Positions 60,468 to 64,000 of a stretch of 64,000 nucleotides of DNA are shown piece after piece. How positions within the stretch are numbered: position 1 is the stretch's first letter; each line of letters begins with the position of its first letter. The translations under genes were made by a program, and so were the position numbers. The notes below the pieces were generated by a model. The model was not told the origin of the DNA. It did no database searches and saw nothing but the letters and a program-made list of their open reading frames with translations. The stretch lies in assembly GCF_036053395.1 (NCBI RefSeq), contig NZ_CP107942.1, positions 9,642,001 to 9,706,000 on the forward strand, in the 5' to 3' direction. The stretch comes from Actinoplanes sp. NBC_00393. GTDB taxonomy: Bacteria > Actinomycetota > Actinomycetes > Mycobacteriales > Micromonosporaceae.

Positions 60468-61046
60468 TCAGCTGGCCTGGGCCCGGGACACCGCGGTGAT
60501 CAGCTCGTCGCGGGCACGGGCCACCCGGGACCGGATGGTGCCGACCGGGACGGCCTCCACCTCGGCGGCCTCCGCATATGACAGGCCGAGGACCTGGGTG
60601 AGCACGAACGCGGTGCGCCGCTCATCACTGAGCCGGCTCAGCAGATCGGCGCTGGTCAGCCGGTGTGCCGGGTCCGGCGCGGGCAGCTCGGTGACGGCCT
60701 GCGTGGCGAGCTTGGCATCCAGGCGGCGCCGGCGGACCACCGATCGCAGGTGGTCGGCGCAGGTGCGCCGGGCGATGCCGAGCAACCACGTCCGTACGCT
60801 GGACCGGCCCTCGAAACTGTCCAGCGCCCGGAATGCCCGGAGGAAGGTCTCCTGGGTCAGATCGTCCGCGGTGCCGGGATCGATCAGGGCGGCGGTGAAC
60901 CGCCAGACCTCGGCCTGAGTGGCCCGGACGAAGGCGGCCTGGGCCACTGGGTCGCCGTTTCGGGCGGTCAGCGCCAGCGCGGTCGTCTCGTCCGTCTCCT
61001 CGGTCACGGGCCAGATGGTACGCGCATCAGCGACATAGGTCTCCAT
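60468..61046 (-). CDS. ECF-type RNA polymerase sigma factor
   Basis: The 192-residue protein (ATG 61046; a GTG at 61007 is an alternative) has sigma region 2 (AAFVRATQAEVWRFTAALID, DDLTQETFLRAFRALDSFEG, SVRTWLLGIARRTCADHLRS). After a linker, region 4 follows with LSYAEAAEVEAVPVGTIRSR as its helix-turn-helix. There is no region 1.1 or 3, typical of ECF factors. No anti-sigma gene with a zinc or membrane domain is adjacent. It is divergent from the CopC-CopD gene across about 60 bp, so copper or envelope stress control is possible. Confidence 0.93.
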   Translation of the reverse strand: METYVADARTIWPVTEETDETTALALTARNGDPVAQAAFVRATQAEVWRFTAALIDPGTADDLTQETFLRAFRALDSFEGRSSVRTWLLGIARRTCADHLRSVVRRRRLDAKLATQAVTELPAPDPAHRLTSADLLSRLSDERRTAFVLTQVLGLSYAEAAEVEAVPVGTIRSRVARARDELITAVSRAQAS

Positions 61047-61105
61047 CTGGAACCATGCAAGGGCCCCGGGCGACTATCGCCTATGAATCGGAGAGGGAGC
61101 GACTG

Positions 61106-62755
61106 TTGACTGAGCGACGCCGAGTCCTGGCTGTGCTGGCCGGATTGCTGCTCGGACTCTTCGGATCCCTGCTGGCGGCCGCGCCGGCCAGCGCGCACGC
61201 CGCTCTGGTGGGCAGTGACCCGGGCAACGGCACGATCGTCCCGGACGCGCCGAACAGGGTGACCCTGACCTTCAGCGAGTCGGTCCAGCTGCTCTCCGAC
61301 AAGATCCGGGTGATCAGTCCGGACGGTTCCCGCGCCGACCAGGGTGAACCCTCGGTCAGCGGCACGCAGGTGACGATCCCGCTGCGTACCGGGGCCGGCC
61401 GGGGCACCTACTTGGTCAGCTACCGGGTGATCTCCGCGGACAGCCACCCGGTCGCGGGCACGATCAGCTTCTCGGTGGGCGCGGCGTCGACGCCGCCTTC
61501 GGCGGACGAGGCCGATGCCCAGGTCGATCCGGTGGTCCGCGCACTCATTCCGGTCGGCAAATACCTGGGGTACGCCGGACTCGTGCTCCTGGTCGGCCCG
61601 GTGCTGGTCCTGGCGCTGCTCTGGCCGCAACGGCTCGATCGGCGCGGCCCCGGCCGGCTGATCTGGACCGGGATCGGGCTGGTCGCCGGGGGCACCCTGC
61701 TCGGCCTCTGGCTGCAGGCGCCGTACACGCTCGGTGTCGGCCTCTTCGACGTCGGCGTGAGTGACCTGCGCGACGTCCTGGGCAGCACGTTCGGCGCGGT
61801 GATGCTGGTCCGGCTGGGCGTGGTGACCGCCGCCGCCTTTCTGCTGCGCCCCCTGCTGACCGGCCCGGCCGGTGGCGAGTCGAAGCTCGACCTGGCCCTG
61901 CTCGGCGTCCTCGGCGTGGCGGCGATCGCCACCTGGCCGCTGACCGGGCACCCGACGGCGTCCCCGGTGGCCGGCGTCTCGGTGGTGATCGACGCGCTGC
62001 ACCTGGCGGCCGCGGCGGTGTGGGTCGGTGGGCTGGTGATGCTCTTCGGCTTCCTGCTGCCCAAGGCGAACGGCCGGGAGCTCGGCGCGATCCTGCCGAT
62101 CTGGTCGCGCTGGGCGACCGCCGCCGTCGGCGCCCTGGTCTTCGCCGGCGTGGTGCAGGCGCTGATCGAGGTGTCGTCGCTGAACGGCCTGTTCAACACC
62201 ACCTACGGACGGTTGATCCTGGTCAAGGTCGGGCTGGCCGCGGCGGTGCTCGGGGTGGCGGCGTTCTCCCGCAGGCTGGTCAAGTCCCGAGCCGCCGAGG
62301 AGTCACCCAAGCCGCTGCGCCGGATCGTGCTGGCCGAGCTGGCGGTCATCGCGGTGATCCTGGGCGTCACCTCGGTGCTGGTGCAGGTCGCGCCGCCGCG
62401 GACAGCCGAGGCGGCCGAGACCGGTGCCACCACGACGACCGTCAGCCAGACGCTGACCTCGGACAAGATGTCGCTCCAGGTCGATGTGTTCCCGGCCAAG
62501 GTGGGCAACAACTCGATCCATCTGTACGCGTACACGCTGGACAACAAGCCCCTGCCGGTCGTCGAGTGGAAGGCGACCGCCACGCTGCCCGCGAAGGGGA
62601 TCGAGCCGATCGAGATCCCGCTGCTGCGGATCACCGATTTCCACGCCATCGGCGACATCGCGCTGCCGGCCGCCGGTGAGTGGACCTTCAGGTTCACCGC
62701 CCGGACCAGCGAGATCGACCAGTCCACGCTGACCATGACGGCAACCGTCTCCTGA
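61106..62755 (+). CDS. CopC-CopD fusion copper protein with C-terminal FixH/YtkA-like domain
   Basis: The TTG at 61106 has GGGAG 6 nt upstream; starts further upstream add charged residues before the signal peptide. The 549-residue protein has a signal peptide ending at APASAHAAL. The CopC domain (about residues 28-125) has the N-terminal His after cleavage and a second ligand set near SADSHPVAGT. A CopD-like domain follows, with about eight membrane helices (including DALHLAAAAVWVGGLVMLFG). A C-terminal extracellular beta domain (about 450-549, MSLQVDVFPAKVGNNSIHLY) ends the chain. Such YcnJ-like proteins import copper or supply it to cuproenzymes, here possibly including NirK. Confidence 0.92.
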   Translation: MTERRRVLAVLAGLLLGLFGSLLAAAPASAHAALVGSDPGNGTIVPDAPNRVTLTFSESVQLLSDKIRVISPDGSRADQGEPSVSGTQVTIPLRTGAGRGTYLVSYRVISADSHPVAGTISFSVGAASTPPSADEADAQVDPVVRALIPVGKYLGYAGLVLLVGPVLVLALLWPQRLDRRGPGRLIWTGIGLVAGGTLLGLWLQAPYTLGVGLFDVGVSDLRDVLGSTFGAVMLVRLGVVTAAAFLLRPLLTGPAGGESKLDLALLGVLGVAAIATWPLTGHPTASPVAGVSVVIDALHLAAAAVWVGGLVMLFGFLLPKANGRELGAILPIWSRWATAAVGALVFAGVVQALIEVSSLNGLFNTTYGRLILVKVGLAAAVLGVAAFSRRLVKSRAAEESPKPLRRIVLAELAVIAVILGVTSVLVQVAPPRTAEAAETGATTTTVSQTLTSDKMSLQVDVFPAKVGNNSIHLYAYTLDNKPLPVVEWKATATLPAKGIEPIEIPLLRITDFHAIGDIALPAAGEWTFRFTARTSEIDQSTLTMTATVS

Positions 62756-62762
62756 GCTTCCC

Positions 62763-62801
62763 GCGGAACGGCCCGGCCCCTGGTGGGCCGGGCCGTTCCG
62801 C
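62763..62801 (+). terminator. 17-bp-stem terminator
   Basis: GCGGAACGGCCCGGCCC and its exact complement pair around a 5-nt loop, 8 nt after the CopC-CopD stop codon. It is the strongest hairpin in the right part of the window. Confidence 0.85.
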
Positions 62802-62896
62802 ATATCTATCGGGGGCCACCGTGCCTGTTTGACCACTTTGGGGTTATTTGACTCGGTATGGTCCGCGCAGTACGGCCCGGGAAGGGGGAGAGACAG

Positions 62897-64000
62897 ATGC
62901 GGGTGTTCCGCACGATCCTCGGCATGCTGTTACTGACCATCGGACTGCCAGCGCTGCTGGCGGGTGGCGGATTGTGGGCGCTCATGCAGCACCGCGACCC
63001 CGGTGGCGCGTTCAGCGGCGAGATGCGCGGGCTCGCGGTGCCCGGGTACGCCCTCGTGGTCCCCGACATCGACCGGACACTGCGCGACGACGCGCCGTTC
63101 GCCCGGGTGGGCTCCACCCGGCTGCGCTACTCCGCGGTCACCGTCGCCGGCCCCGCCTTCATCGGCCTCGCCCCCGCCCGCGACGTCGAACGCTATCTGG
63201 CCGGCGTCCCGTACACCCGGGTCGACGCCGTCGACATCGGCACCGGCCCGCTGCCGCTGACCACCACCCGCATGCCCGGGCGTACCGTCCCCGCCGGAAT
63301 GCCCGGCGGCGAGGCGTTCTGGACGATGGCCGGGCAGGGCCAGCTCAGCTGGACCCCCGGTGAGCTCAAGGGCGGCCCGTACAGCCTGGTCGTGATGAAC
63401 CAGTCGGCCCGCTCGATCAACCGGATGGCCTCGGCCGCCGAGGTCTGGCCCAGCTGGCTCAACTCCAGCACCTGGGGCCTGCTCACCCTCGGCACCCTGC
63501 TGGTGATGGCCAGCGTCATCGTCCTGGCCTGGCCGGGCCGCCGGCGCGAGGTGGTCTACGTCGTCGAACCCAGCCAGGTCCCCGACCTGATGCAGGCCAT
63601 CGGCGCGCCGCTGCCGTTGTCCGGCCCGCTCTCCGGCGGCGGACGTCAGCAGGGCGGGGCACACCGGCCGCGTACGCTCGCCGACTCCCGCCCCAGCCGC
63701 CCCCCGGCGCTCCCACAGTTCTCCTGGCCCCCGAAGCGCGGCGGCACCCCCGAACTCCCCGCAGGTGGCGGCGTCGCCTTGGCCACCGCCCCGGCCCCTA
63801 CCGACCCTGCGGCGCCGGCCTCCACCACTTCTTCCGCGCCGGTCAGCCCAGCCCTCGCCGGCCCAGCAGCTCTCAGCGCCACCCCCAACCTCCCCACCGG
63901 CGCGCCTACTCTTCCTGCCGGCGCCACCCTTCCCACCGGCGCATCTGCTCTTCCTGCCGGCTCCACTCCTCCTGCCGGCTCCACTCCTCCTGCCGGCTCC
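62897..64000 (+). CDS. Membrane protein with long proline/alanine-rich tail, 3' end outside window
   Basis: ATG 62897 follows GGGGGAG. The visible 368 codons encode a first membrane helix (MLLLTIGLPALLAGGGLWAL), an extracellular domain (about residues 30-190) with GYALVVPDIDRTLRDDAPFA and DVERYLAGVPYTRVDAVDIG, and a second helix (about 193-212, WGLLTLGTLLVMASVIVLAW). A cytoplasmic tail rich in proline, alanine and threonine follows, with PAGSTP repeats at the window edge. The fold resembles actinobacterial two-helix envelope proteins of unknown function. The repeats continue past the edge, so total length is not known. Confidence 0.8.
   Translation, partial: MRVFRTILGMLLLTIGLPALLAGGGLWALMQHRDPGGAFSGEMRGLAVPGYALVVPDIDRTLRDDAPFARVGSTRLRYSAVTVAGPAFIGLAPARDVERYLAGVPYTRVDAVDIGTGPLPLTTTRMPGRTVPAGMPGGEAFWTMAGQGQLSWTPGELKGGPYSLVVMNQSARSINRMASAAEVWPSWLNSSTWGLLTLGTLLVMASVIVLAWPGRRREVVYVVEPSQVPDLMQAIGAPLPLSGPLSGGGRQQGGAHRPRTLADSRPSRPPALPQFSWPPKRGGTPELPAGGGVALATAPAPTDPAAPASTTSSAPVSPALAGPAALSATPNLPTGAPTLPAGATLPTGASALPAGSTPPAGSTPPAGS

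Overview
The window is GC-rich DNA with frequent GTG/TTG starts, 4-nt ATGA/GTGA gene overlaps, a Ddn-type deazaflavin (F420) enzyme, an RHS toxin and an Asp23 protein. This points to a filamentous actinomycete, most like Micromonosporaceae (Actinoplanes-like); the taxonomy is inference. Two parts can be told apart: an accessory region rich in stress genes, mobile DNA and broken genes (1 to about 47.5 kb), and a more conserved chromosomal segment (about 54 to 64 kb).

Region 1 (1-23 kb) looks like a hypoxia/dormancy and nitrogen-oxide island. It holds a hybrid histidine kinase (cut by the window start), a frameshifted and an intact single-domain response regulator, a STAS protein, a CBS-BON protein, two stand-alone cyclic-nucleotide-binding proteins without a DNA-binding domain, an Acg-type nitroreductase, a Ddn-like enzyme, a tandem universal stress protein and a nitronate-monooxygenase-like protein. 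A nitrite-reduction cluster follows: cupredoxin-fused NirK, two membrane proteins and a cysteine-bearing HTH repressor in one translationally coupled operon, divergent from a hemerythrin-DUF2249 protein. Then come a short MreB-like protein, a DksA/TraR protein and a cysE-cysK pair. Three GG(G)NC-N4-GNCC(C) palindromes resemble DosR/DevR boxes.

Region 2 (23-39 kb) is a mosaic: an IS21-family element has cut a chemoreceptor gene, an MFS transporter has a nonsense codon and an internal deletion, and there is a lone SUKH protein. A TusA / radical SAM-SPASM / DGC zinc-protein operon is followed by a 57-unit 7-bp repeat array with G-quadruplex potential. Next is a coupled XRE-ImmA protease plus TGT-like (tRNA-guanine-transglycosylase fold) gene pair, an autoregulated winged-helix pair with a perfect 16-bp palindrome, and moeA.

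Region 3 (39.7-47 kb) is a Tn7/Tn5053-like transposition module on the minus strand: tnsA-tniA-tniB fragment-tniB degenerate-tniB-tniQ, all overlapping. The three consecutive tniB copies in different states of decay are unusual. Inverted repeats beyond tnsA may mark the transposase-binding right end; I could not place the left end.

Region 4 (47.6-64 kb) starts with a roughly 2050-residue secreted RHS/YD-repeat polymorphic toxin with a Hint autoprocessing domain, a C-terminal nuclease-like toxin and a coupled 82-residue immunity candidate. After it come a MOSC protein, an expansin-like secreted protein, tRNA-Leu(UAG), a 63-bp minisatellite, a PrxQ/Bcp peroxiredoxin, an AdoMet decarboxylase, an Asp23 protein, a MauE-DsbA-membrane protein operon, an ECF sigma factor, a CopC-CopD fusion and a membrane protein running off the window.
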